A stretch of 64,000 nt of DNA from the NCBI GenBank assembly GCA_012837155.1, contig CP051546.1, positions 1,157,075 to 1,221,074 on the forward strand, written 5' to 3'. Shown here piece by piece: positions 10,100 through 17,807 of the stretch. Positions within the stretch are counted from its first letter, which is position 1. Every line of letters begins with the position of its first letter. Source of the DNA: Flavobacterium sp. (GTDB taxonomy: Bacteria > Bacteroidota > Bacteroidia > Flavobacteriales > Flavobacteriaceae). The translations under genes were made by a program, and so were the position numbers. The notes under the pieces are model-generated. The model did not search any database and was not told the origin of the DNA. It worked only from the letters and a program-made list of their open reading frames with translations.

Positions 10100-11251
10100 A
10101 TGAGTACAAAAATGAACTTCGATTATAGCGAAACACAAGTAATGATTGCACAATCTATCAAGGATTTTGCAGAAAAAAATATGAAACCTTATATAATGGA
10201 GTGGGATGAAGCGCAAACTTTTCCGATTTCGTTATTCAAAAAACTGGGAGAAATGGGTTTTATGGGGGTTTTAGTTCCAGAAGAACTGGGTGGTTCAGGA
10301 TTGGGTTATCACGAATACATTACCATTATAGAAGAAATTTCAAAAGTGGATCCGTCGATAGGATTGTCGGTTGCGGCGCATAATTCATTGTGCACCAATC
10401 ATATTTTAACTTTTGGAAACGAGGAACAAAAGAAAAAATGGATTCCAAAATTAGCTATGGCTGAGCATATTGGTGCTTGGGGGTTAACGGAGCACAACAC
10501 CGGTTCTGATGCGGGCGGGATGAATACTACCGCTGTAAAAGAGGGCGATTTTTGGATTGTAAATGGAGCTAAAAATTTTATCACTCACGGAATTTCTGGA
10601 GATATTGCTGTTGTAATTGTTCGAACTGGAAAAAAAGGAGATTCAAAAGGGATGACTGCTTTTGTTTTTGAAAAAGGAATGGTGGGATTTACATCGGGAA
10701 AAAAAGAAAATAAATTGGGAATGCGCGCTAGCGAAACTGCGGAATTGATTTTTGACAATTGTCGAATTCCAGATGCTAACAGATTAGGCGAGGTTGGAGA
10801 CGGATTTGTTCAATCGATGAAAATATTAGATGGTGGAAGAATTTCTATTGGAGCTTTGTCGCTTGGGATTGCAAAAGGAGCTTATGAAGCAGCGTTGAAA
10901 TATTCGAAAGAAAGATATCAATTTGGCAAACCGATTTGTGAATTTCAAGGAATTTCGTTTAAATTGGCTGATATGGCGACTGAAATTGAAGCTTCGGAAT
11001 TGCTGTTGCACAAAGCGGCTTTCTTAAAAAACAACAATCGAAACATGACCATGCTCGGTGCAATGGGCAAAATGTATGCTTCCGAAATTTGTGTGAAAGT
11101 AGCAAACGAAGCGGTGCAAATTCATGGGGGTTATGGGTATACGAAGGATTATCCGGTAGAAAAATTTTATCGAGATTCGAAATTATGTACCATCGGCGAA
11201 GGAACTACCGAAATTCAAAAACTAGTGATTTCTAGGAATATTTTGAAATAA
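10100..11251 (+). CDS. Acyl-CoA dehydrogenase
   Basis: An intact 383-residue flavoenzyme that oxidises acyl-CoA to trans-2-enoyl-CoA in fatty-acid or branched-chain amino-acid breakdown. The sequence shows the FAD-binding WGLTEHNTGSDAGGM loop, the MGMRASETAELIFDNCRIP-like segment, GYGYTKDYPVEKFYRD, and [17 protein letters not shown]. The catalytic Glu is in that last segment at residue 367, the short-chain/butyryl-type position. The start is 3 bases after the HHH stop codon. The last part of this gene has a diverged second copy at 15594-15702, described separately. Confidence 0.95.
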   Translation: MSTKMNFDYSETQVMIAQSIKDFAEKNMKPYIMEWDEAQTFPISLFKKLGEMGFMGVLVPEELGGSGLGYHEYITIIEEISKVDPSIGLSVAAHNSLCTNHILTFGNEEQKKKWIPKLAMAEHIGAWGLTEHNTGSDAGGMNTTAVKEGDFWIVNGAKNFITHGISGDIAVVIVRTGKKGDSKGMTAFVFEKGMVGFTSGKKENKLGMRASETAELIFDNCRIPDANRLGEVGDGFVQSMKILDGGRISIGALSLGIAKGAYEAALKYSKERYQFGKPICEFQGISFKLADMATEIEASELLLHKAAFLKNNNRNMTMLGAMGKMYASEICVKVANEAVQIHGGYGYTKDYPVEKFYRDSKLCTIGEGTTEIQKLVISRNILK

Positions 11252-11374
11252 TATTTGTTAGTTGAATTCAAGAAATGTTAAAATTTACTTAATAATTTAT
11301 AAATTTTATTATTTCTATTTTTTTTTTTAAGATATTTACGACAATTATTCAAGGAGAATAATGTAAATTATATT

Positions 11375-12329
11375 TATAGGTATAGGCGTTTAGGTCGCAA
11401 TAGATTATTTTTGCCAAATGGCAGATTCAAATATTTTCAGAGGTGTGAATTCGATAAAATTTAATCAACGATTTAAAGACGATAATGATTGTTTAGATTA
11501 TCTTTCTCAAATAAAATGGGAAAATGGTTTTGTTTGTAAAAGATGTCAAAACGATAAATTTTGTAACGGTAAAAATCCATATAATAGAAGATGTACTAAA
11601 TGTAGATATGATGAAAGTCCAACAACAGGGACTATGTTGGAAAAACTAAAATTTTCAATATTGATTGCGTTTCATATCGTCTTTAAAATAAGTACAAAGA
11701 AAAAAGGAATGTCTTCTTTGGAGTTGAGTTCCGAGTTTGAACTTCGACAAAAAACATGTTGGTCTTTTAAATTAAGATACAACAAGCTATGAAAAGTAGT
11801 CTTAATTACCCATTAACAGGGACATTCACGTTGACGAGTTTATGGTTGGTGGTCCAGAAGAAGATAAAAGAGGCAGAAGTAAAGGATTAAAAAAGCTTAT
11901 TGTTCTAGCTGTTGAAGTTTTAGATGATGGAGTTGGTAGAGCTTATGCTGAAGTTATTGAGCATTCTTCTGCAAATGAATTAGGTGCTTTTCTGAGAAAA
12001 TATATTTCAAAAGAAGCAACTATAATTACAGATAAATGGAGGGGATATAGTCCACTAAAAAAAGAGTTTCCGAATCTAAAACAACTAGATTCTAATGATG
12101 GGAAAAACTTTAAAGAGTTACATATTCATATAATGAACATCAAAGGTTGGCTCAGAGGAATACATCATCATTGTAGTAAAGAACATATACAAGATTATCT
12201 GAATGAATATCATTTTAGATACAATAGAAGGTCAAATATGGATACAATATTCAATGTGTTGGTCAAAAGAATGGTCAAAAACGATAAAATATCAACAAAT
12301 CAAGTGTGGCTTAAACGCCTATACCTATA
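11375..12329 (+). mobile_element. IS1595-type insertion sequence
   Basis: Inverted repeats TATAGGTATAGGCGTTTA at 11375-11392 and its complement at 12312-12329 bound a 955-bp element with an IS1595-like transposase. I do not find a matching 8-bp target duplication (ATTATATT on the left, TATTTAAA on the right), so a flank may have been lost. It ends 13 bp before the second ISL3 copy. Confidence 0.85.
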
Positions 12330-12336
12330 TATTTAA
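11418..12336 (+). CDS. IS1595-family transposase, frameshifted
   Basis: The N-terminal piece (11418-11792) has a zinc ribbon (CKRCQNDKFC and CTKCRYD) followed by a helical region, typical of IS1595/ISXO2 transposases. The C-terminal piece (11842-12336) continues from DIHVDEFMVGGPEEDKRGRS, with the first catalytic Asp, ITDKWRGYSPL with the second, and a basic tail containing FRYNRRSN. Indels near 11785 and 11822 break the frame: GGGACATTCACG should read so as to give G-D-I-H-V-D-E. The stop at 12334-12336 lies just beyond the right inverted repeat. Confidence 0.85.
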
Positions 12337-12342
12337 AATTAA

Positions 12343-13614
12343 GGTTCTACTGGGTTTTGTGTGAAAAGCCATTTAAGTCTCCGTGAAAAAATAGGATAGC
12401 GGTTCTGAAATTTTGCTTATTTCTGTATCCACGTCCTATTCGTTTTAGTTCTTCAATTGCTCCGTTTATTCTTTCTGCTCTAGCATTATTAGAGCCTGTT
12501 ACTATTGCATTTAATATTCCTTGAAAATGCCTGTCGAACATTTTTACTACTTCTACTATTTCTGGAATCTTACTATAAAGGGCACTTCGTCTCCAATTTG
12601 CTAGTATTAAAAAAGCATTTTCTTTGGTTTTCTGCCTAAATTGTATGTCTCTAAAATTCTCTTTTATTCTCCATGCTTTAGAGACCTCATAATTCACTTT
12701 GTCGATGGATTCAAATATAATTCGTTGTTTTTCAGTCATATTAGAGATGTCTTTTAACCAAATGTACTTTGTCTTTTTTAATTCTTCTACCTCACGAACT
12801 TCTCTTCTTCGGACTTTATCAACGGCTTTGTTGAGATAGCCTACTAAATGAAAATTATCATGGCAATGAATCGCTTTTTCGAAGTGTGTTTTTTGCTCCA
12901 TATATAAAAGCATCCCACATATCTGTGCATATCGTTTTTACCTCATCACGCTGGTCTTTAGTGAGCTTGTTGCAAAGTTTGTCAACACTTTCTTTGGTTC
13001 TACCCTCAACAACATCTATAACTACTCCTGTAGATTCCTCCGATAGAATACTAAAATAATCATGTCCTCTTGAGACTGATTTTTTATCAATACTCAAATA
13101 ATAATATCTATCATCGGCACTTCTTTTACTCATTCCTCGTTCAACAAAATTGTGCATTACTCTATGTACTTGATCAAAACTTAAGCCTAATAATCTCGCC
13201 GTTTTACTCTGACTTTTAGTGCATTGTAATGTGTCTAAAGTTTTTTTTTCAAGTAACCAAGTCATCCGCTCATAAGGTTCTGCCCAAGGAACATCGATGG
13301 TTTTTACTTTGTTATTGCTGTCTTTGTATCTTGGCAAATTACAATAAATAAATGTCTTGTATTGCCATAAATCTAAATGTCGCCATTTACGTCCGCTCTA
13401 TCATCATAAAGGTCATATTCTAAATCGCCTATTTTATATTTTTTTGGCTCATAATAAAGATAAACATGCACTTCTAGCTTTTCTTCGCTTATATCTAACT
13501 TAGATAACTTCCAACCATCTTGGATGGGTAAAATAATTTTCTCTAGTATTGTTCTGATGTCGTATTCCATTTTGTAAATTTACAACTTTCACAAAATATC
13601 CAGTAGATAGAACC
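12343..13614 (-). mobile_element. ISL3-family insertion sequence, copy 2 (altered end)
   Basis: Nearly identical to copy 1 but in reverse orientation. One end is perfect (GGTTCTACTGG at 12343-12353). The other end carries a 4-bp tandem duplication within the terminal repeat (CCAGTAGATAGAACC instead of CCAGTAGAACC at 13600-13614). Its flanks (AAAATTAA and TAATAAAA) do not match, so it has no target duplication. It appears to cut off the 5' half of the glycine-zipper gene at 13625. Confidence 0.93.
12347..13570 (-). CDS. ISL3-family transposase, copy 2, frameshifted
   Basis: The same protein as that of copy 1, split into three pieces by two one-base changes. One A is lost in GCGGAACGTAAA near 13394, and one A is gained in GGAGCAAAAACACAC near 12892. 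One substitution changes the DEKS of copy 1 to DKKS near the first catalytic Asp. Otherwise the two copies look almost identical by eye, so they probably spread recently. If the indels are real, this copy makes no active transposase of its own. Confidence 0.9.
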
Positions 13615-13624
13615 TAATAAAATA

Positions 13625-14036
13625 GCAAAAACTAGTGGTTTGGTTCTTTTTTGAAATGTTTGGGAAGTCATGGAAAAGATATTGGTAGAGCAGTAGTGAC
13701 GGGTGTTGTTGTTGGTGTATTGCAGGGGCTAAAATTGGTCTTGCAGGAGGGACTGTTGCTTTGCCAGGTTTTGGTTCTGCTGCTGGAGGGATTGGAGGAG
13801 CTGTATTCGGGGCTGCAGGCGGTTGCTGTTGGTGGGAGCAGCTACAACTGTTGTGTGGGCTGCAGTAGATTGCATGCATCTTCTTGTATTAACTAAACAT
13901 GAATTAGTGTATGTAAAAAGAAGATTTTTTTGTTGATGAAATGCCTGAGATAAAAATAACAAACGAAGATGCTGGAACTTTTTAATCAATTGTTGAATGT
14001 ATCTCAAGAAGAGAATTAGTACTACTAGCCGAATAG
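13625..14036 (+). pseudogene. Glycine-zipper protein, copy 1, 5'-truncated remnant
   Basis: After correcting one-base indels this region reads GSHGKDIGRAVVTGVVVGV, then IAGAKIGLAGGTVALPGFG, then SAAGGIGGAVFGAAGGA, then AATTVVWAAVDCMHLLVL. It ends near VDEMPEIKITNEDAGT and a stop at 14034-14036. It matches the zipper part of the copy-2 protein (16031-16948) at GKD-GR, AGAK-G, G-VPG-G-like and GGAVFGAA blocks and at the D-C of the tail. The N-terminal half with the lipobox is missing, apparently removed where ISL3 copy 2 ends at 13614. It is followed after 3 bases by the first small membrane gene. Confidence 0.75.
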
Positions 14037-14070
14037 AAAATGGGTGTGACAAGTAAAAATAATATTTTTA

Positions 14071-15099
14071 ATGCGAATCAAGGGTTGAAAAAACATTAAA
14101 AAAGAAAGAAATTTCTTTGTAAAAATTAGAATAATAAGCTGATAATCAGTATATTTATAGTGTATCTAAACGCACGGTTTAAATATATGATTAATCAGCT
14201 TAAAGCCCCTAAATTAGTAAAAATATATTCCATAATCTGTGACAGATTTGAAAAAGATTAAAATACACTTGCGAACGTTTCAGCAACAACCATAAACAAG
14301 ATTTAACAGATCAAGAAATTATGACCATATACCTATTCACAGTTCAAGAAGAACAACGTTTTAGCATCAAACAAATTCATAAATATGCTTGTGATTATTA
14401 CATGATTGGTTTCCAAGACTTGGCTCATATGCTGGTTTTTCTAATCGTCTTAATCAATTATCAGAAGCTTTTTCGACGTTTTTCAGCTTCATATTTGAAG
14501 ACTTTTTACCTTGGGATTGCTTAACTGATCAAAGTTACTGGATTCGATGCCAATAATCACTTGCTCTGGTAAACGAAATGGAAAGGTAGCAAAGACTTGA
14601 CCGATATAAGGGTATTGTTCTACAAAAGCATGTATTATTATGGAGTGAAGCTTCATGCATTAGCTTTTAGACGAGAAATAAAATTCCTTTTCCTGAGAAA
14701 TTCAAATAACACCTGCATCTGTCAATGATTTAACGGTTTTCAAAGAAGCGTGGTCAGAAAAAACAAACAGCAAATTCTTTGGAGATTAAAATATACATTA
14801 ACGAGGATTTTTTTTTTCTGAATTAGAACAAGAGAAAAATTCAATTATGATTACACCAGTTAAAGCAATCAAAGGACAATGTCAACAAATAAAAAACTGG
14901 GATAAAGCAGCCGATGATTTATTTTCCAAAGCAGTATCAAGAGTTAGACAGCCCATAGAATCTCTTTTTAATTGGTTGATTGTTAAAACTGATATTCAAA
15001 AGCAAGTAAAGTTAGGTCTAGCAAGGGGTTACTGGTTCATCTATTTGGAAAAATTGCTGCCGCTTTTATTGGACTAATATTTTAACCCTTGATTCGCAT
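14071..15099 (+). mobile_element. IS982-family insertion sequence, copy 1
   Basis: The element runs from ATGCGAATCAAGGGTT at 14071 to its complement ending at 15099, with flanking 5-bp repeats TTTTA (14066-14070 and 15100-15104). It is the same element as at 59669-60699, differing by many single-base indels and only a few substitutions. It sits inside small membrane gene A, copy 1. Confidence 0.93.
14187..15085 (+). pseudogene. IS982-family transposase, copy 1, many frameshifts
   Basis: Corresponds base for base to the intact transposase at 59783-60685. The frame is broken by about 17 one-base indels (for example CAAAGTTACTGG for CAAAGTTTACTGG, GCAAAGAC for GCAAAAGAC, and GATTATTACATG for GATTATTTACATG). 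Fragments of the catalytic core are still readable, such as SRVRQPIESLFNWLIVKTD near 14940. As written it cannot make a transposase. Because indels far outnumber substitutions, sequencing error is at least as likely as decay. Confidence 0.85.
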
Positions 15100-15263
15100 T
15101 TTTAATATTTTTTGGGATATTTTTTTCCGTTTTTTTCAATAAGTATCTTCTTTTGGGTATGTTTATGGAATAGAGCAGTGTTAACATGGGATTTTAGAAT
15201 GTTTATGGGTATATTATTGTCTGTTTTTTTAACTATTTTTGATTTAAATTTTTAAATCGGTTT

Positions 15264-15504
15264 ATGAAAGGGCAAAAAACTAGGATATCTAAATTATATG
15301 TGATATTATGGGAGATTACAGTACCTTTTGTAGTTATTAGTATTGTTTTTTTTTCGCTTTTAATAGAAAATAAATTTTATAGCTGGATTGTATTAATAAA
15401 TGGAACAAGTAAAATAAATTTCTATGTTTACTCTATTTATGTTTTTTTTGTTTATCCTTTTTTTGCTTAAAGGAATACAGTTTTTTAAAAAGGCGAATAA
15501 ATGA
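15264..15504 (+). CDS. Small membrane protein B, copy 1 (unknown family)
   Basis: About 80 residues starting MKGQKTRISKLYVILWEI at ATG 15264. Two hydrophobic segments (VPFVVISIVFFSLLI and a C-terminal YVFFLFILFLL) flank the polar stretch ENKFYSWIVLINGTSK. A one-base change in the T run near 15445 causes a premature stop; in the corrected frame it continues LKGIQFFKKANK to 15504. It clearly resembles protein B of copy 2 (WEI--P-VIS-VF-SL-IEN-FY-W-VL-N, then KGI near the end). It lies 8 bases after the stop of small membrane gene A. Function unknown; small size and two membrane spans would suit an immunity or accessory protein, which is inference only. Confidence 0.65.
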
Positions 15505-15593
15505 ATTTTTAAAATAATTGATAATTCAAGACTTTATTGCTTTTTAAAGACTTAATATGGAAAATGTGGATAAAATCATGTTATTTGTCCTAT

Positions 15594-15702
15594 GATTATC
15601 CCGTAGAAAAAATTTTATCGAGATTCTAAATTATGTACTATTGGCGAAGGAACTACCGAAATTCAGAAATTGGTAATTTCGAGGAATATTTTGAAAGTCT
15701 AG
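15594..15702 (+). pseudogene. Remnant of an acyl-CoA dehydrogenase 3' end
   Basis: This stretch encodes [20 protein letters not shown] and then [14 protein letters not shown] (one extra A near 15610). It is the same protein as the last 34 residues of the dehydrogenase at 10100-11251 but with about ten synonymous base changes (for example CCC for CCG, TCT for TCG, ATT for ATC). It stops at TAG 15700-15702 after one extra codon. No upstream part of the gene is present. It separates the two copies of the glycine-zipper cassette. Confidence 0.88.
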
Positions 15703-15803
15703 AGGGTAGAATGTATAAAAGGGTCAAGAAGTAAGAAATTGTAACTTGGCTTTTTTTATACTTTTTAAATTAGGGTACTTTTAAATATAAAATGATAAAC
15801 TAT

Positions 15804-15917
15804 GGATACTTCTTATAGATTTACTTCGAATGTTGAACCACTAAATAACAATTGGAAGATTTGATGACAGAGTTAAAATCTGCTTTTAGAATAGTCTCTG
15901 GTAGCATATTTATTTAA
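15804..15917 (+). other. Short degenerate ORF of unknown origin
   Basis: ATG 15804 reads MDTSYRFTSNVEPLNNN and, after a one-base shift, LEDLMTELKSAFRIVSGSI. The paired frames suggest a broken small gene, but I recognise no family. The rest of 15703-16030 is AT-rich with no other feature I can name, apart from a long T run near 15970. Confidence 0.25.
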
Positions 15918-16030
15918 CAACAGAAGTGTTTAAAATTGAGTTAAAAGTACATATATGTTTATGTCTCGCCTTTTTTTTTTTTAGTTTCGACTCAAATTAT
16001 CTAAAATATTAATTTAAAAAATTAAAAAAA

Positions 16031-16948
16031 ATGGAAAAAATGTTTTGTGCCTTAGCAATGATTTTTATGATTACTTCTTGTAGTAATGATGTGATTAAAA
16101 ATGAAAAACAAGTTTCAAATATTAATTATCCTGAACTTAAATTAGAGATTAGTGACAGAATTTAGTTTCTCTTGGTAATAAATTTAAAGATGAAGTAAAA
16201 ACAAAAGAATTGGTTTCTAAAATATGTGGAAATAAGAAAGTCTTCGAGTTTATCTAAAAAAATGAATTTCAATAATGATTTTTGAAATACCTAATCTCTT
16301 TAGCCCCTCATTATAACTCTGAAGAAAAAATATTTATGTTGAGTTTTTATAATAATCTTGTAAATTGTTATGATGATAGAATTATAGATTTGATAGGTAT
16401 AGAAAGAGAACGCCTTAATTCTGGTTCTTTTTCAAATGATTTCAGAAATGAAGTTGATTTTATTTTTTATGTTGTTGAAATGTCAGCTAAGGAGATTTAT
16501 TTATTAAAACAGAATGGAAGAGACTCTGTGTCTAAGCAAAAGCGTTTAAGTGGTTTTGGGGAATGCATTACTAAAAAAGTAACAGGAAAGGATTTAGGCA
16601 GGAATATGGTTTATGGTCTTGTGGCGGGGGGTATTGCAGGAGCTAAAGGGGGTGCTACTGCTGGGACGTTTACTGTTCCGGGATTAGGAACGGCTGTAGG
16701 TGCTGTAGGAGGTGCTGTTTTTGGAGCAGCAGCTGGTGCTGTGGGAGGCGCTATTGGAGGCTATGTTTGGCCTGCAATAGATTGTATATTGTATCCTAAA
16801 GCATATGACGAGAAAAAATATTTGACTAATGATTTTTATGCTACTGAAATGAAGGAATTGAGAATTACAGTGGAAAGAAGAACAATTCTTTAATGAAATT
16901 TTGAATTTTGCCAGTAGATACAAAAATAAAAATTGTAGAATAATATGA
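16031..16948 (+). CDS. Glycine-zipper lipoprotein, copy 2 (unknown function), frameshifted
   Basis: ATG 16031 begins a lipoprotein signal (FCALAMIFMITSCSND; the Cys would be lipidated). A polar region of about 150 residues follows, including YNSEEKIFMLSFYNNLVNCY and NEVDFIFYVVEMSAKEIYLL. Then comes a glycine-zipper block (about 16590-16780) with GLVAGGIAGAKGGATAG, VPGLGTAVGAVGGAVFGAAA and GAVGGAIGGYVWPAIDC. The largest open piece is 16282-16893; indels near 16163, 16243, 16290 and 16893 hide the rest. In the corrected frame the stop TGA (16946-16948) overlaps the next ATG, suggesting translational coupling. Glycine zippers often form membrane-inserting helices, as in some bacteriocins and outer-membrane proteins. 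I do not recognise this family; a pore-forming or envelope role is inference. Confidence 0.6.
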
Positions 16949-17115
16949 AATTGAAAAAGGTAGTTTTTGGGATGTAGTTTATCCATTTTTGACTGTGTTA
17001 TTGATGTTTTTTTGGTGCTTATTGGTATTACAAGCCGTTAACTTGGGACTATTTAATGTTTAGGCAGTTATTAATTGCTGTTTTTTTTAATTTTTTTCTT
17101 ACAGAAAAGTATTAA
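16945..17115 (+). CDS. Small membrane protein A, copy 2 (unknown family), frameshifted
   Basis: ATG 16945 overlaps the stop of the lipoprotein gene. With one T restored near 16974 it reads MKLKKVVF-WDVVYPFLTVL, then LMFFWCLL, then (after a second indel near 17023) LTWDYLMFRQLLIAVFF and NFFLTEKY to the stop at 17113-17115. Two hydrophobic segments, about 55-60 residues. It aligns with the restored copy-1 protein (WD, FFW, LTWD, MF, LL--VF). It lies 2 bases before gene B. The call depends on the indel corrections but is supported by the match to copy 1. Confidence 0.55.
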
Positions 17116-17117
17116 TT

Positions 17118-17379
17118 ATGGTTCTAACAAAAAGTCAAGAGGTCTCTTTTATATGTTGTTATCTGGGAAATAATAGCTCCTTTATCTGTAATTAGTTTGG
17201 TTTTTATTTCTCTTGTTATTGAGAATAGGTTTTATAATTGGAGTGTTTTAGTCAATAGTTTGAGTAATGGAAATCTTTATATCGGTATAGTAATGCAAGT
17301 TCTGCTTTGCTATTTTCTTCATAAAGGAATCAAAATAATGCAAAAGGATGTTTTTTTTAAGAACCACATGAGAGAATAA
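17118..17379 (+). CDS. Small membrane protein B, copy 2 (unknown family), frameshifted
   Basis: ATG 17118 starts MVLTKSQ. After an indel near 17165 the frame reads WEIIAPLSVISLVFISLV, then IENRFYNWSVLVNSLSNGN, then LYIGIVMQVLLCYFLHKGI, and ends FFKNHMRE. Two membrane spans with a basic C-terminus. It corresponds to protein B of copy 1 through WEI, VIS-VF-SL-IEN-FY-W-VL-N and KGI. It is the last gene of the cassette; about 160 bases of repeat-rich intergenic DNA then lead to rpsU. Confidence 0.6.
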
Positions 17380-17463
17380 GAAAAAAAAGATATTTTCAAA
17401 ATTTATGATTTATCAAATTGTAAGGAAGTTGGTAATTGGAATTTTTAATGTCTTTTCCTCAAA

Positions 17464-17498
17464 TAATTCATAATTCATAACTCATAATTCATAATTAT
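17464..17498. repeat. Short tandem repeats of an AATTCATA-type unit
   Basis: Several imperfect copies of a 9-10 base unit (AATTCATAA / ACTCATAATTC) lie upstream of rpsU. They look like simple intergenic repeats; nothing suggests CRISPR. Confidence 0.6.
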
Positions 17499-17502
17499 TA
17501 TT

Positions 17503-17534
17503 TAGTTTTTGCAGCCCTTAACGAAAGGGGTGAT
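17503..17534 (+). promoter_or_regulatory. Putative rpsU promoter box and strong Shine-Dalgarno site
   Basis: AAAGGGGTGAT (17524-17534) lies 6 bases before the rpsU ATG and is nearly the full complement of the 16S rRNA 3' end (AAAGGAGGTGAT). This is unusual because genes in this phylum rarely use such sites. TAGTTTTTG (17503-17511) is one base off a TAnnTTTG box and may be the promoter, with an extra T. Confidence 0.65.
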
Positions 17535-17540
17535 AAAATT

Positions 17541-17738
17541 ATGTTAATTATACCAATTAAAGACGGAGAAAATATCGATAGAGCATTAAAGCGCTATAAA
17601 AGAAAATTTGATAAAACAGGAACTGTTCGTCAACTAAGAGCACGTACGGCTTTTATAAAGCCATCAGTTACCAATAGAATGAAAATTCAGAAAGCGGCTT
17701 ATATCCAAAATATGAGAGATCAAATAGAGAATAGTTAA
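17541..17738 (+). CDS. rpsU: 30S ribosomal protein bS21
   Basis: An intact 65-residue protein (MLIIPIKDGENIDRALKRYK) with the bS21 signature and the basic RRLRART-like region (VRQLRARTAFIKPSVTNRMK). bS21 sits on the small-subunit platform near the 3' end of 16S rRNA. In Bacteroidota it has been reported to help hide the anti-Shine-Dalgarno sequence. The strong Shine-Dalgarno upstream of its own gene therefore fits autoregulation: when S21 is scarce the anti-SD is free and rpsU is translated. It heads the conserved order rpsU, recombinase, hpf, tRNAs, tuf. Confidence 0.95.
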   Translation: MLIIPIKDGENIDRALKRYKRKFDKTGTVRQLRARTAFIKPSVTNRMKIQKAAYIQNMRDQIENS

Positions 17739-17760
17739 TTATTTTCTATCAAAATAAAGT

Positions 17761-17807
17761 ACCGTTAGTCATTAAAGTTTAATACCTTTGATACTAACGG
17801 TTTTTTT
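17761..17807 (+). terminator. Hairpin terminator after rpsU with a TACCTTTG box in its loop
   Basis: ACCGTTAGT (17761-17769) pairs with ACTAACGGT (17793-17801), and T7 follows directly up to the recombinase ATG at 17808. The loop contains TACCTTTG (17783-17790), a match to the TAnnTTTG promoter box, so the site may both end the rpsU transcript and start the next one. Confidence 0.75.

Larger units (their letters stand above)
14040..15255 (+). pseudogene. Small membrane protein A, copy 1, interrupted by IS982
   Basis: Removing the IS982 copy (14071-15099) and one 5-bp target repeat (TTTTA) leaves a clean 60-codon frame from ATG 14040 to the stop at 15253-15255. It starts MGVTSKNNIFNIFWDIFF, has two hydrophobic segments (FFSISIFFWVCLW and MFMGILLSVFLTIF) with LTWDF between them, and ends DLNF. 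It aligns with protein A of copy 2 at the WD, FFW, LTWD and MF positions. I do not recognise the family. The exact restoration of the frame shows that this was a real gene before insertion. Confidence 0.8.

Noticed and set aside
11367..12337. Target duplication for the IS1595 element
   Set aside because: The 8 bases on each side (ATTATATT and TATTTAAA) do not match at the repeat ends, and small shifts of the boundary do not give a convincing pair.
13729..14052. Minus-strand ORFs over the glycine-zipper regions (also 16684-16986)
   Set aside because: They are shadows of the Gly/Ala-rich coding strand; the plus-strand text aligns between the two cassette copies, and the minus-strand text has no family features.
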